Of a DNA stretch of 64,000 nt, positions 42,244 to 51,113 are shown one piece after another; the stretch's first letter is position 1; every line of letters begins with the position of its first letter. Where the stretch lies: contig NZ_JBNWEO010000015.1 of the NCBI RefSeq assembly GCF_050496765.1, positions 186,001 through 250,000 on the forward strand, in the 5' to 3' direction. The notes under the pieces were generated by a model. The model saw nothing but the letters and a program-made list of their open reading frames with translations, had not been told where the DNA came from and ran no database searches. This stretch comes from JAEVLT01 sp050496765 (GTDB lineage: Bacteria > Bacillota > Bacilli > Bacillales > Cytobacillaceae). A program made the translations under genes and the position numbers.

Positions 42244-42317
42244 TCGGGAAGACAGGATTTGAACCTGCGACCCCCACGTCCCGAACGTGGTGCTCTACCA
42301 AGCTGAGCTACTTCCCG
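42244..42317 (-). tRNA. tRNA-Pro(CGG)
   Basis: Acceptor CGGGAAG/CTTCCCG. The anticodon arm CACGT-TCGGG-ACGTG region, with loop TTCGGGA, gives CGG. The T-arm is GCAGG-TTCAAAT-CCTGT. The 3' CCA is not encoded. Confidence 0.94.
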
Positions 42318-42327
42318 TAGGACAAAG

Positions 42328-42410
42328 TGCGGATGAGAGGACTTGAACCTCCACGGGGTTGCCCCCACTAGAACCTGAATCTAGCGCGTCTGCCATTCCG
42401 CCACACCCGC
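42328..42410 (-). tRNA. tRNA-Leu(CAG)
   Basis: Acceptor GCGGGTG/CATCCGC with one G-T pair. The anticodon arm CTAGA-TTCAGGT-TCTAG gives CAG. There is a long variable arm and the T-arm is GGAGG-TTCAAGT-CCTCT. CCA is not encoded. It is the first gene of the operon; a weak promoter (TATATT) lies upstream on the minus strand. Confidence 0.94.
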
Positions 42411-42692
42411 ATATATAATATCGAACGACCTTTTCTAATATAACATATTTTAAATCATTTTTCACTATAAAAATAAAATTTTTTTGATTAATTTTTCTGG
42501 AAGGATTATTATCAAGCGGGATACGATCTCTAATGGGTTGAAAGAGTAAATAAAGAGTTCTACTCATACATTGCTTTTCTTTTTTATAGAACGATGGAGG
42601 ACATCTTAAAAAAGTAAATTTCCAGAAAAGTAGATAAAGTTCCAAAAACGTTCAAAATTAATCATAATTTAATAGAAAATGAAAGAAAATGA

Positions 42693-42721
42693 TTGATTTT
42701 TGCAATCGGTTTCAGTAAGAT
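42693..42721 (+). promoter_or_regulatory. fruRKA promoter with an overlapping cre site
   Basis: TTGATT (42693-42698) and TAAGAT (42716-42721) are 17 bases apart. Between them TGCAATCGGTTTCA (42701-42714) fits the CcpA operator consensus TGWAANCGNTNWCA with one mismatch. CcpA bound here would block the polymerase. The expected start near 42728 supports TTG 42756 as the coding start. Confidence 0.75.
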
Positions 42722-42755
42722 GGATTCAGAAACAAAAATTAAAGGTAGTGGTAAA

Positions 42756-43508
42756 TTGTTAACGCCAGAGCGTCATCAATTAATTTTACAGCTTTTAAAA
42801 GAAAGAAATATTATCAAGATTCAGGATTTGGTAGAACTGACAAATGCTTCCGAATCAACAATTCGAAGAGATCTTTCCCAATTGGAAGAGGGGAAATACT
42901 TAAAGCGGATTCATGGAGGTGCATCCAGACTACAGGGAAAGCTCGATGAACCGAGCATGGTAGTGAAAGCTTCCAAAAACCTTCAGGAAAAAAGACTAAT
43001 CGCTCAATATGCTGCAAGTTTAGTGGAAGAAGGCGACAGCATTTATCTTGATGCAGGGTCAACAATTAAAGAAATGATCAATTTTCTAACTGTAAAAGAT
43101 ATCGTTGTCGTTACAAACGGATTAACACATGTAACACCATTGATTAATAAAGGCATCCCTACGTATCTGATTGGCGGATTTGCAAAACATATTACAAAAG
43201 CACTCATCGGACGAGGTGCATTGGCCAGCCTTGACCAATATCGTTTTGATAAATGCTTTATGGGTGTGAATGGTATTCACCCTGAATTTGGTTTTACCAC
43301 ACCTGACCAAGAAGAGGCATATGTGAAACAAAAAGCAATGCAGCTTTCGCGTGAAGTATTTGTATTAGCGGATGAATCAAAATTCAATGAAATTGCTTTT
43401 GCAAAAATCGCCGATATAAAAGAAGCAGTAATCATAACGAATCAACTAGCAGATGAAATTCGGCATCAGTATGAAACAAGAACGACAGTAAAGGTAGTGA
43501 CAACATGA
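42756..43508 (+). CDS. fruR: Fructose operon repressor FruR (DeoR family)
   Basis: This 250-residue DeoR/GlpR-type regulator controls the fructose operon. The N-terminal helix-turn-helix (RHQLILQLLKERNIIKIQDL then NASESTIRRDLSQLE and KRIHGGA) is followed by the sugar-phosphate-sensing domain (YLDAGSTI, VVTNG, LIGG). Effector is probably fructose 1-phosphate. TTG 42756 gives the known FruR length; the further upstream frame runs across the promoter. The next gene overlaps by four bases. Confidence 0.92.
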   Translation: MLTPERHQLILQLLKERNIIKIQDLVELTNASESTIRRDLSQLEEGKYLKRIHGGASRLQGKLDEPSMVVKASKNLQEKRLIAQYAASLVEEGDSIYLDAGSTIKEMINFLTVKDIVVVTNGLTHVTPLINKGIPTYLIGGFAKHITKALIGRGALASLDQYRFDKCFMGVNGIHPEFGFTTPDQEEAYVKQKAMQLSREVFVLADESKFNEIAFAKIADIKEAVIITNQLADEIRHQYETRTTVKVVTT

Positions 43509-44431
43509 TCTATACTTTGACTTTAAATCCTTCTGTAGATTATATCGTGAAACTTGATGTGTTTCAGCTTGGAAGTTTAAACCGCACCATTGATGAGGAA
43601 AAATTTCCGGGGGGAAAAGGAATCAATGTTTCAAGAGTTTTGCAGCAATTGGGGGTGGCAAGCAAAGCGCTTGGATTTAATGGCGGATTTACCGGAAGTT
43701 ATATAGATGAATATTTGCGAAGTGAAACGATTGAGACCGACTTTATTAAGGTTTCCGGCGACTCACGGATTAATATTAAATTAAAAACAGGTGAGGAAAC
43801 AGAAATAAATGCAAATGGCCCGAAGATCACTGAAGCAGATTTTGAACTGTTAAAAGAAAAAATTCACCAATTAACAGTTGACGATCTATTGGTTTTAGCT
43901 GGAAGCATCCCTTCAAGCCTTCCGTCAAATACCTATGAAAAACTTGTAAAAATCTGCAATCAACAAAATGCAAGATTTGTGGCGGATGCTGAAGGAGAGC
44001 TGTTAAAAAAAGTTTTGCCATTCCGGCCATTTCTTGTTAAACCTAATCACCATGAACTAGGTGAGTTGTTTGATGCCGTTATTACCAGTCCTGAAGAGGT
44101 GATTCCTTACGCAATCCAGCTAATTGAAATGGGGGCAGAAAATGTCATTGTTTCACTAGCGGGAGAAGGAGCCGTATTTGTTAATCACAATTTCGCTTAC
44201 ATTGCTTCTGTACCAAAAGGAGAAGTGAAGAATTCAGTTGGGGCAGGAGATTCGATGGTCGCAGGTTTTTTGGCAGAGTATCAAAATGACGAAAATTACA
44301 AACAAGCTTTCCGGTATAGTGTCGCTGCGGGAAGCGCGACCGCATTTTCATTGGGACTTTGTACCCGTAAGAAAGTTGAGGAGCTATTGCCTCAAGTGAA
44401 TATTAAAGAAATAAATCTGGGGGGGAATTGA
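43505..44431 (+). CDS. fruK: 1-Phosphofructokinase FruK
   Basis: FruK phosphorylates fructose 1-phosphate to fructose 1,6-bisphosphate. The 308-residue PfkB-family kinase shows TLNPSVDYIVKLD at the N-terminus, the FPGGKGINVSRVL signature, and NSVGAGDSMVAGFLAE with the catalytic Asp near the C-terminus. ATG 43505 overlaps the fruR stop (ATGA). It stands between the repressor and the transporter as in B. subtilis. Confidence 0.96.
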   Translation: MIYTLTLNPSVDYIVKLDVFQLGSLNRTIDEEKFPGGKGINVSRVLQQLGVASKALGFNGGFTGSYIDEYLRSETIETDFIKVSGDSRINIKLKTGEETEINANGPKITEADFELLKEKIHQLTVDDLLVLAGSIPSSLPSNTYEKLVKICNQQNARFVADAEGELLKKVLPFRPFLVKPNHHELGELFDAVITSPEEVIPYAIQLIEMGAENVIVSLAGEGAVFVNHNFAYIASVPKGEVKNSVGAGDSMVAGFLAEYQNDENYKQAFRYSVAAGSATAFSLGLCTRKKVEELLPQVNIKEINLGGN

Positions 44432-44432
44432 T

Positions 44433-46292
44433 ATGAAAATTACAGAATTATTAACAAAAGATACGATTTTGCTGGATTTAAAAGGGAATCAAAAGCCCGA
44501 AGCGATTGATCAATTAGTCAATACCTTGTATCAAGCTGGAAAGATTACGAATCAAGCTGATTTTAAGGCGGCAATTGTAAAACGCGAGGAGCAAAGCACG
44601 ACAGGAATTGGCGACGGGATCGCGATTCCTCACGCTAAAGTGAAAGCGGTTAAAAAAGCAGCAATTGCCTTTGGTAAATCTGAAGGCGGGGTCGATTATC
44701 AGTCATTGGATGGCCAGCCTGCCCATTTGTTCTTTATGATCGCCGCACCGGAAGGAGCTAATAATACCCATTTGGAAGCCCTTGCAAGGCTATCCGGATT
44801 GCTGATTAACAAGGAAGTACGCGAACAATTAATGGCTGCAAGATCAGCCGATGATGTCATAACGGTGTTTGACAAGTATGACCATGAAGAGGTTGAACAG
44901 CAGGATGTTTCTGCAAAACAAAATTTGATTGTTGCGGTAACAGGCTGCCCTACAGGGATTGCCCATACGTATATGGCCGCGGATTCCTTAAAGGCGAAGG
45001 CAGCGGAGATGGGCATACCGATTAAGGTGGAAACAAATGGTTCCGGTGGGGCAAAGAATGTGCTCACAACTGAAGAGATTGAAAATGCTGTAGCAGTTAT
45101 CATTGCTGCCGATATCAATGTCCAAATGGATCGCTTTAAAGGAAAGCACGTGATTCAGGCGGCAGTTGCTGACGGGATTCGCAAACCGGAACAGTTAATC
45201 CATCGCGCAGTAAAACAGGATGCACCAATATATCAAGGAAGCAGTGAACAGGGAGAGTCAGGGAAAGAAAAAGAAACACGAACTGGTTTCTATAAACATT
45301 TGATGAATGGTGTTTCCAACATGCTGCCATTTGTCGTTGGCGGTGGTATCCTTATTGCGATCTCCTTTATGTTTGGCTATAATTCAGCAAAGCCTGGAGA
45401 TCCTTCCTATAATCCGATTGCTGCTGCCCTCATGACCATCGGCGGCGGTAATGCGTTTGCGTTGATTGTCCCTGTGTTAGCAGGATTCATTGCGATGAGT
45501 ATTGCAGACCGCCCTGGTTTTGCACCCGGTATGGTTGGCGGGATGTTGGCAGCAAGCGGCGGCGCCGGTTTCCTTGGCGGATTGATTGCCGGATTTCTTG
45601 CTGGTTACATTGTAAATCTTTTGAAAAGGACTTTTGCAAATCTGCCTCGGTCATTGGAAGGAATAAAGGCCGTTCTATTGTTTCCGTTACTCGGTATTGC
45701 GCTTACCGGATTTATTATGCACTTTGTTGTCAACCAGCCGGTTGCACTGTTAAACAAAGCAATCGCCAGTTGGCTAACCGGGCTTGGTACAGGAAATGCG
45801 ATCCTTTTAGGAATTATTTTAGGCTTAATGATGGCTTTTGATATGGGTGGTCCAGTAAATAAAGCGGCATATGTTTTTGGAACAGGTTTGCTTGCTAGCG
45901 GAGTTTATCAGCCGATGGCTGCAATTATGGCTGCTGGAATGGTTCCGCCACTTGGCATTGCAATTGCAACAACTTTGTTTAAAAATAAATTCTCGAAAGA
46001 AGATCGTGATGCAGGCAAAGCATGCTATGTAATGGGGCTTTCTTTTATAACAGAAGGTGCAATTCCGTTTGCTGCAGCTGATCCGCTTCGCGTAATCCCT
46101 TCGATCATGATAGGTTCAGCCGTTTCAGGTGCTTTATCCATGGCATTCGGAATTGGACTCCGGGCACCACACGGTGGAATTTTCGTTGTACCGCTTGTTC
46201 AGGGCGGCGTCCTGCAATATGCGCTAGCCATTTTAATCGGATCCATTGTAACAGCGTTACTATTGGGATTCTTAAAAAAACCTGTTAAGTAA
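44433..46292 (+). CDS. fruA: Fructose-specific PTS transporter EIIABC (FruA)
   Basis: FruA imports fructose and phosphorylates it to fructose 1-phosphate. The three domains are in one chain of 619 residues. EIIA has the phospho-His in AIPHAKV (His67). EIIB has the phospho-Cys in VTGCPTGIAHTYMAAD (about residue 172). EIIC starts near residue 290 and has many membrane helices (GGGILIAISFMFGY; GGPVNKAAYVFG; EGAIPFAAADPLRV). It starts one base after fruK. A terminator follows. Confidence 0.96.
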   Translation: MKITELLTKDTILLDLKGNQKPEAIDQLVNTLYQAGKITNQADFKAAIVKREEQSTTGIGDGIAIPHAKVKAVKKAAIAFGKSEGGVDYQSLDGQPAHLFFMIAAPEGANNTHLEALARLSGLLINKEVREQLMAARSADDVITVFDKYDHEEVEQQDVSAKQNLIVAVTGCPTGIAHTYMAADSLKAKAAEMGIPIKVETNGSGGAKNVLTTEEIENAVAVIIAADINVQMDRFKGKHVIQAAVADGIRKPEQLIHRAVKQDAPIYQGSSEQGESGKEKETRTGFYKHLMNGVSNMLPFVVGGGILIAISFMFGYNSAKPGDPSYNPIAAALMTIGGGNAFALIVPVLAGFIAMSIADRPGFAPGMVGGMLAASGGAGFLGGLIAGFLAGYIVNLLKRTFANLPRSLEGIKAVLLFPLLGIALTGFIMHFVVNQPVALLNKAIASWLTGLGTGNAILLGIILGLMMAFDMGGPVNKAAYVFGTGLLASGVYQPMAAIMAAGMVPPLGIAIATTLFKNKFSKEDRDAGKACYVMGLSFITEGAIPFAAADPLRVIPSIMIGSAVSGALSMAFGIGLRAPHGGIFVVPLVQGGVLQYALAILIGSIVTALLLGFLKKPVK

Positions 46293-46301
46293 AAAAGTAA
46301 G

Positions 46302-46337
46302 AGCCGGAAAACGTCTTTAGTTTTCCGGCTTTTGCTT
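46302..46337. terminator. Terminator after fruA, overlapping the end of the convergent MFS gene
   Basis: AGCCGGAAAAC (46302-46312) pairs with GTTTTCCGGCT (46320-46330), then TTTGCTTTT. Confidence 0.85.
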
Positions 46338-47612
46338 TTGCTGCTGCATACCGGGGTGAACGGCCAGAAGGGTAACGATGCCGGCCACAACAGAGACACT
46401 GCTGAGAATCACAAAGATCCAATGAAAAGGATAGTTCATTAACAAGGCAATAACGGGAGGTCCGGCAGCGACACCAATAAATCGCATCGAACTATAAATA
46501 GACGTAACAGTTCCCCGTTCTTCTTTTTCAATGCCTTCCGTAATTAATGAATCAAGGCAGGGCAGGCCGATTCCGATTCCGACCGCGGCAATTAAAAACA
46601 TGGAAATAATAAACCAAAGTTTGATCGAGAAATACAGGCTTGCAATTGCTGAAGCAGTCAAAACAATTCCAGCCAATACTAGCCATTTCATTAAAATTTT
46701 GTTTTTCTTGATCATTTTCCCTGTTATATAGGAGGCAAGACAAAGTGCCCCTAAAGGCAAGGCTAAAAAAAAGCCTTTTTTCAGATCTTTAATTCCGTAT
46801 TCTGTTTCAAAAATCTCCGATAAGTAGAAAAGAACACCAAAAAGGACAAACATAAGGATTCCGCCAATAAAAAAGATGGCGTATAGCCAATGTCCTTTTT
46901 GCTTAAAAATCGTTTTTAAATTTGCGAGAAATTGTTTAAATGGCAATGGTTTTTCAGCAGTTTTCGGACATTTGACAAGAAAGATTACCAATAGAGTCGA
47001 AATCGCACAGAAAATAGGAATCGAAAAAAACGGCAAAAACCAACTATAACCGGCCAAAAATGCTCCTAATACGGGACTTAGCACTTTGCCAAATGTATTG
47101 GACGTTTCGATCAATCCAAGTGTGCTGCTGACATCATCTTCGTTTTGAAACAGATCACCAACAAGTGGAAGAACAATCGGAAAAGCTCCCGAAGCCCCGA
47201 CACCTTGCAAAGCTCTCCCAATTAAAATCACCACGTATGCGTCATTCATTTTCCAAGCTGCAAGACCGGAGATAAGCCCCCCGATCCCCGAAATGATTAG
47301 ACTTGGGATAATAACTTTTTTTCTACCCAAATGGTCTGAGAGATAGCCGGCCAATGGAATAAGCAGGATGGCGACAATGGAATAGACCGTAATGATCATG
47401 CTTGTTTGAAACGATGAAATCGATAGCTTTCTTTCCATTGATGGCAATACGGGAATTAACATGGAATTCCCCAATGTCATGACAAGCGGAATCGAAGACA
47501 AGGATAGGATCGCCCATTTTTGCTTTGCGATTTCTCCAGACTTATTTTTCCCTTTTGTTCCCTGCTTTTTTGCAGTCACTGAACTCGAACATAATTGTTC
47601 AATATTTTCCAT
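46317..47612 (-). CDS. MFS drug-efflux-type transporter
   Basis: This is a 431-residue major-facilitator transporter with 12 predicted helices. GYLSDHLGRKKVIIPSL is the loop 2-3 signature and GRALQGVGASGAFPIVLPLVG is motif C of drug:proton antiporters (helix 5 region). The cytosolic N-terminus of about 30 residues is lysine-rich. The substrate cannot be inferred. It is monocistronic and divergent from the MOSC gene; no regulator gene is adjacent. Confidence 0.88.
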   Translation of the reverse strand: MENIEQLCSSSVTAKKQGTKGKNKSGEIAKQKWAILSLSSIPLVMTLGNSMLIPVLPSMERKLSISSFQTSMIITVYSIVAILLIPLAGYLSDHLGRKKVIIPSLIISGIGGLISGLAAWKMNDAYVVILIGRALQGVGASGAFPIVLPLVGDLFQNEDDVSSTLGLIETSNTFGKVLSPVLGAFLAGYSWFLPFFSIPIFCAISTLLVIFLVKCPKTAEKPLPFKQFLANLKTIFKQKGHWLYAIFFIGGILMFVLFGVLFYLSEIFETEYGIKDLKKGFFLALPLGALCLASYITGKMIKKNKILMKWLVLAGIVLTASAIASLYFSIKLWFIISMFLIAAVGIGIGLPCLDSLITEGIEKEERGTVTSIYSSMRFIGVAAGPPVIALLMNYPFHWIFVILSSVSVVAGIVTLLAVHPGMQQQKQKPEN

Positions 47613-47720
47613 CGGAAAAATTTCACCGCTTTCTTTCGTTTTGCTAATGTTAATATTGGCTGTTTTATTTTAAAATAACAAAAGAGAACGAATCCTTTTA
47701 ATGGAAGCAGGGGAGATTAA

Positions 47721-48356
47721 ATGACAACACCGGAAATAGTTAATTTGGCAGTTGGAAAACCTCGCGAATTTGTATGGGGAAAAAACATTGAACGCTCTGG
47801 AATCGGAAAACAAACTGTTTTTTCAGCGGAATTGAAAAAAGACGGATTTATTGGTGATGGTGTAGAAAATGTGGAATTTCATGGCGGTGTCGACCGTGCC
47901 GTTTGCTTCTATCCGTTTGAACACTATTCCTTTTGGAATAAACAGTTCGGCAAGCTTTTAACACCTCCCGCACTTGGGGAAAATATTACGGCATCCGGGT
48001 TGATGGAAAAGGATGTATGCATCGGCGATATTTTTCAGATCGGTACTGCAGTTATCCAAGTAACACAAGGGAGAATCCCGTGCTTGACCATTTCAAAATT
48101 CAACTTCGAGGAGAACTTTTTAAATCGGCTAGTTGAAACAGGTTACACGGGTTATTTCTTACGGGTTCTGGAAGAAGGGAGAATAAACGCTGATTCGAAA
48201 ATTGAATGGCTTGAAAAAGAGCCGAACCGGGTTTCTGTCCTATTTGCAAACCACATTCTCTTTCATGATCAAAAAAATACCGCAGGTGTGGAAAAAATCT
48301 TATCGGTTGAGGCACTTGCCGATGTATGGAGGCAAAAACTATTGAAACTACTATGA
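47721..48356 (+). CDS. MOSC domain protein (YiiM/YflK type)
   Basis: The 211-residue protein has the MOSC fold of the YiiM group, which carries the molybdenum cofactor for reducing N-hydroxylated compounds. GDGVENVEFHGGVDRAVCFY is the characteristic block, with the potential cofactor-binding Cys. LGENITASGLMEKDVCIGD and QGRIPCLTISKF follow, the latter with a second Cys. The C-terminal 50 residues form the small 3-alpha extension. It resembles B. subtilis YflK. The trp leader starts just after it. Confidence 0.87.
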   Translation: MTTPEIVNLAVGKPREFVWGKNIERSGIGKQTVFSAELKKDGFIGDGVENVEFHGGVDRAVCFYPFEHYSFWNKQFGKLLTPPALGENITASGLMEKDVCIGDIFQIGTAVIQVTQGRIPCLTISKFNFEENFLNRLVETGYTGYFLRVLEEGRINADSKIEWLEKEPNRVSVLFANHILFHDQKNTAGVEKILSVEALADVWRQKLLKLL

Positions 48357-48382
48357 TTGTTTCGAAAATTTGAAAATTAGTC

Positions 48383-48411
48383 TTGACAGATATCAGAATG
48401 TATTTTAAGAT
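48383..48411 (+). promoter_or_regulatory. trp operon promoter
   Basis: TTGACA (48383-48388) and TAAGAT (48406-48411) are 17 bases apart, 27 bases after the end of the MOSC gene. It is the best sigma-A promoter in the window. Confidence 0.85.
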
Positions 48412-48419
48412 AAACTCAT

Positions 48420-48710
48420 TCAGGAAGTGAATAAAAGCGTTGATGAAGAGTAGTAGCTTTCGCGAATACGAAAAGAGAGCTGATGGTTGGTGTGAATCAG
48501 TGTAGACGTGATGGTGAATGGACTTCGGAGCTCCAAACCGAACCCCCGTTTAGGCAAGTAGGCTTTGGCGAAAATCTCATCGTTACATGAGACAGGTATT
48601 CAAGCAAACAGCTTTGATACTGGTAGAGTGAGCCGTATTACGGCTAATGAAGGTGGCACCACGGGTCTTCCGTCCTTTTTGGATGGAGGGCTCTTTCTGT
48701 TTTATACGGG
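48420..48710 (+). promoter_or_regulatory. Tryptophan T-box leader 1
   Basis: The T-box core AAGGTGGCACCACGG stands at 48650-48664. Stem I shows the GA-rich motif (GAGAGCTGATGG near 48475) and the specifier TGG (48519-48521) in GAATGGAC. A terminator stem (CCGTCC with GGATGG, around 48670-48688) and a T-rich stretch follow. Uncharged tRNA-Trp should favour the antiterminator. Confidence 0.88.
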
Positions 48711-48769
48711 AAATATAAACAGTGTCCTCAGGAAACAGAGACAAAAAATGGATAACAATAAAACGTTGC

Positions 48770-49045
48770 GCAAGAAGAGTACACTTATTCAATCATTACA
48801 GAGAGCCGGTGATGGTGGAAATCCGGTATGAAAGAATTTGAGGAATGGGCTTGCAAGTGGCAGTTTGAACTTTTAGTAGGACTGCACGGGTCTCCGCCGT
48901 TAAAAGGATAGGACATCGGACGAAAAGCTCCCGTGTCCGAAAAAGGAAACAGGAATTCCTGCTTCGAAAAGAGGTGGCACCGCGATCAAGAATCGCCCTC
49001 TATATGCATAATTGCACTATGCATATAGAGGGCGATTTTTCTTTT
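48770..49045 (+). promoter_or_regulatory. Tryptophan T-box leader 2
   Basis: A second complete T-box follows: stem I motif GAGAGCCGGTGATGG near 48800, specifier TGG (48846-48848) in GGAATGGGC, and core GAGGTGGCACCGCG (48971-48984). The terminator has a perfect 20-bp stem (48991-49010 with 49018-49037) and a T-run. Two T-boxes in series give a steeper response to uncharged tRNA-Trp. Confidence 0.9.
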
Positions 49046-49122
49046 ATCCCAAGTAACAATCAGTGGAAAATGGAAGTAAATCCACACTGATTGAAGTTTT
49101 ACTTTATAAGGAGAGCTAAGAG

Positions 49123-50508
49123 ATGAAAACAAAAACCGATTACCTGATCAGAGAATTAAAAGGGGATACGTTGACACCCATTGCCATATTGCAAAAAATT
49201 TCCGGTGAAAAGAAATTCCTGCTGGAAAGCTCGCATAAATACAGCGAGTCCGGCCGCTTTTCCTTTATTGGCTCTAATCCGGCAAAGGAATTCTTTTCAA
49301 ATGGCGATAGCTGTGAAATCGTAACTCGCTCAGGGGAACGAACAAAAGTAAAGGGAAATCCGCTAGAAATCCTTCAAAGCCTCTTGTCTTTCCGAAATTT
49401 GGATGAACTTCCAATTCCATTTCTGAGCGGTGCAGTTGGCTATATCGGATATGATGTGATTCGCCAGTTTGAACAAATTGGTGAACTTCTCCCAGATGAA
49501 TTAAACATGCCGGATACCCACTTAATGATCTATGAAGAAGTAATTGTATTTGATCACCTAGAGGAAAAAGTTTTTATTGTTGCTGCTAGTGAAAACGATG
49601 AAAGTGAATCCCGGCTGGAGGCAAAGGTTCAAAAAAGGCTTGATGAATTAAAACAGCCGCTTCAACACTGTGAGCTGGAGGACGTTTCTTTTGCCGAATT
49701 TGAACCGGAAACAACCAAGGAAGAATTTATGAACGATGTTGTAAAAGCGAAGGAACATATCGTTGCCGGAGACATCTTTCAAGTTGTCTTGTCGCAGCGG
49801 ATGAAATCAGCTTTTTCCGGATCGCCATTGTCTTTATACCGTAAGCATCGTGCCAATAACCCAACGCCATATATGTTTTACATTGATTTTAAAGAGTATA
49901 CCGTTATTGGTTCCTCACCGGAGAGCCTTGTAAAGACTAGAGGGAAAACCGTGATCGCCAACCCCATTGCCGGAACAAGAAGACGGGGGAAGACTTGCGA
50001 AGAAGATGGCTTTTTGGAAAATGAACTGCAGAATGATGAAAAAGAATTGGCTGAACATAAAATGCTTGTTGATTTGGGACGAAATGATCTTGGTCGTGTC
50101 TGCCAATTCGGCACGGTTGCGGTTGAAAAATACAAAACAATTGAAAAGTTTCGCCATGTCATGCATCTTGTATCAGAAATCAGCGGAACGCTTTCCGATG
50201 GCAAAACGGCATTGGACGCACTAGCTGCCTGCATTCCAGCTGGAACAGTTTCCGGAGCGCCAAAGATTCGTGCAATGGAAATTATTAATCATTTAGAAAA
50301 GAAAAAACGCGGGTTGTATTCAGGCGCTATCGGCTATCTTTCTTCCAATGGGAATATGGATTTTGCACTCGCGATCCGGACGATGATTTTAAAACAAGGC
50401 ACTGCTTATATTCAGGCCGGCGCCGGAATCGTTTATGACTCAAACCCGGAAATGGAATATGAAGAAACAATAAATAAAATGCGATCCTTTTTGGAGGGTG
50501 GAAAATGA
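49123..50508 (+). CDS. trpE: Anthranilate synthase component I
   Basis: TrpE forms anthranilate from chorismate, using ammonia from TrpG. LLES (residues 33-36) is the tryptophan feedback site. The chorismate-binding C-terminal domain is intact: AGDIFQVVLSQR, PIAGTRRRG, DLGRNDLGR, PAGTVSGAPK and QAGAGIVYDS. At 461 residues it is about 50 shorter than B. subtilis TrpE but lacks no motif. It heads a seven-gene operon behind tandem T-boxes. It overlaps trpG by four bases. Confidence 0.96.
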   Translation: MKTKTDYLIRELKGDTLTPIAILQKISGEKKFLLESSHKYSESGRFSFIGSNPAKEFFSNGDSCEIVTRSGERTKVKGNPLEILQSLLSFRNLDELPIPFLSGAVGYIGYDVIRQFEQIGELLPDELNMPDTHLMIYEEVIVFDHLEEKVFIVAASENDESESRLEAKVQKRLDELKQPLQHCELEDVSFAEFEPETTKEEFMNDVVKAKEHIVAGDIFQVVLSQRMKSAFSGSPLSLYRKHRANNPTPYMFYIDFKEYTVIGSSPESLVKTRGKTVIANPIAGTRRRGKTCEEDGFLENELQNDEKELAEHKMLVDLGRNDLGRVCQFGTVAVEKYKTIEKFRHVMHLVSEISGTLSDGKTALDALAACIPAGTVSGAPKIRAMEIINHLEKKKRGLYSGAIGYLSSNGNMDFALAIRTMILKQGTAYIQAGAGIVYDSNPEMEYEETINKMRSFLEGGK

Positions 50509-51113
50509 TTTTACTAATTGATAATTTTGATTCCTTTACCTTCAACCTTTATCAATATTTAGGAGAATTAGGCGAAGAAGTGAAGGTGTTTCGCAACAAT
50601 CAAGTAACAATTGAGCAGATTAAAGAGCTAAAACCAGCAGCAATTATTCTCTCCCCGGGTCCCGGAAGACCGGAAGATGCCGGAATTTGTGTAGAAGTGA
50701 TTCGAACTTTTTACAAAGAAATTCCCATACTGGGTATTTGCCTCGGACACCAGGCCATTGCATACGCGTTTGGAGCAAAAATTAAGCAAGCTTCCACAAT
50801 AAAACACGGAAAAACATCTTTCATTACCCACTCTGGTCGTATGTTTGATTATTTAACAAGCCCTTTAGAAGTGATGCGCTATCATTCGCTGTCAGTCGAA
50901 AAGAGCAGTCTGCCGGAACAGTTGCAATGTACGGCGCTTTCAATGGACGACCGTGAAGTGATGGCGATTGAGCACTTGACTTACCCTGTATATGGTCTTC
51001 AGTTTCACCCGGAATCGATTGGAACTCCAACAGGAAAGCAAATGTTAAAAAACTTTATTCAATTAGCAGAAAGGATGAAGAACAATGAAGGAATATCTAC
51101 TTCGATTAGCTGA
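50505..51113 (+). CDS. trpG: Anthranilate synthase component II (glutamine amidotransferase)
   Basis: This 202-residue class I amidotransferase gives ammonia to TrpE. Triad: Cys in LGICLGHQAIAY, His and Glu in LQFHPESIGTP. ATG 50505 overlaps trpE with GGAGGGTGG upstream. Unlike B. subtilis, where the subunit is shared with folate synthesis (pabA) outside the trp operon, it is encoded inside the trp operon here. It might still serve 4-aminobenzoate synthesis as well. Confidence 0.93.
   Translation: MILLIDNFDSFTFNLYQYLGELGEEVKVFRNNQVTIEQIKELKPAAIILSPGPGRPEDAGICVEVIRTFYKEIPILGICLGHQAIAYAFGAKIKQASTIKHGKTSFITHSGRMFDYLTSPLEVMRYHSLSVEKSSLPEQLQCTALSMDDREVMAIEHLTYPVYGLQFHPESIGTPTGKQMLKNFIQLAERMKNNEGISTSIS

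Noticed and set aside
42493..42629. TTTTCTGGAA and TTCCAGAAAA as a paired element upstream of fruR
   Set aside because: The 10-bp arms are more than 110 bases apart in very A/T-rich DNA, and I cannot link them to a known operator.
48565..48831. An 88-residue open frame inside the trp leader
   Set aside because: It lies across T-box 1 and its terminator, has no good ribosome site, and the bases are explained by the RNA structure.
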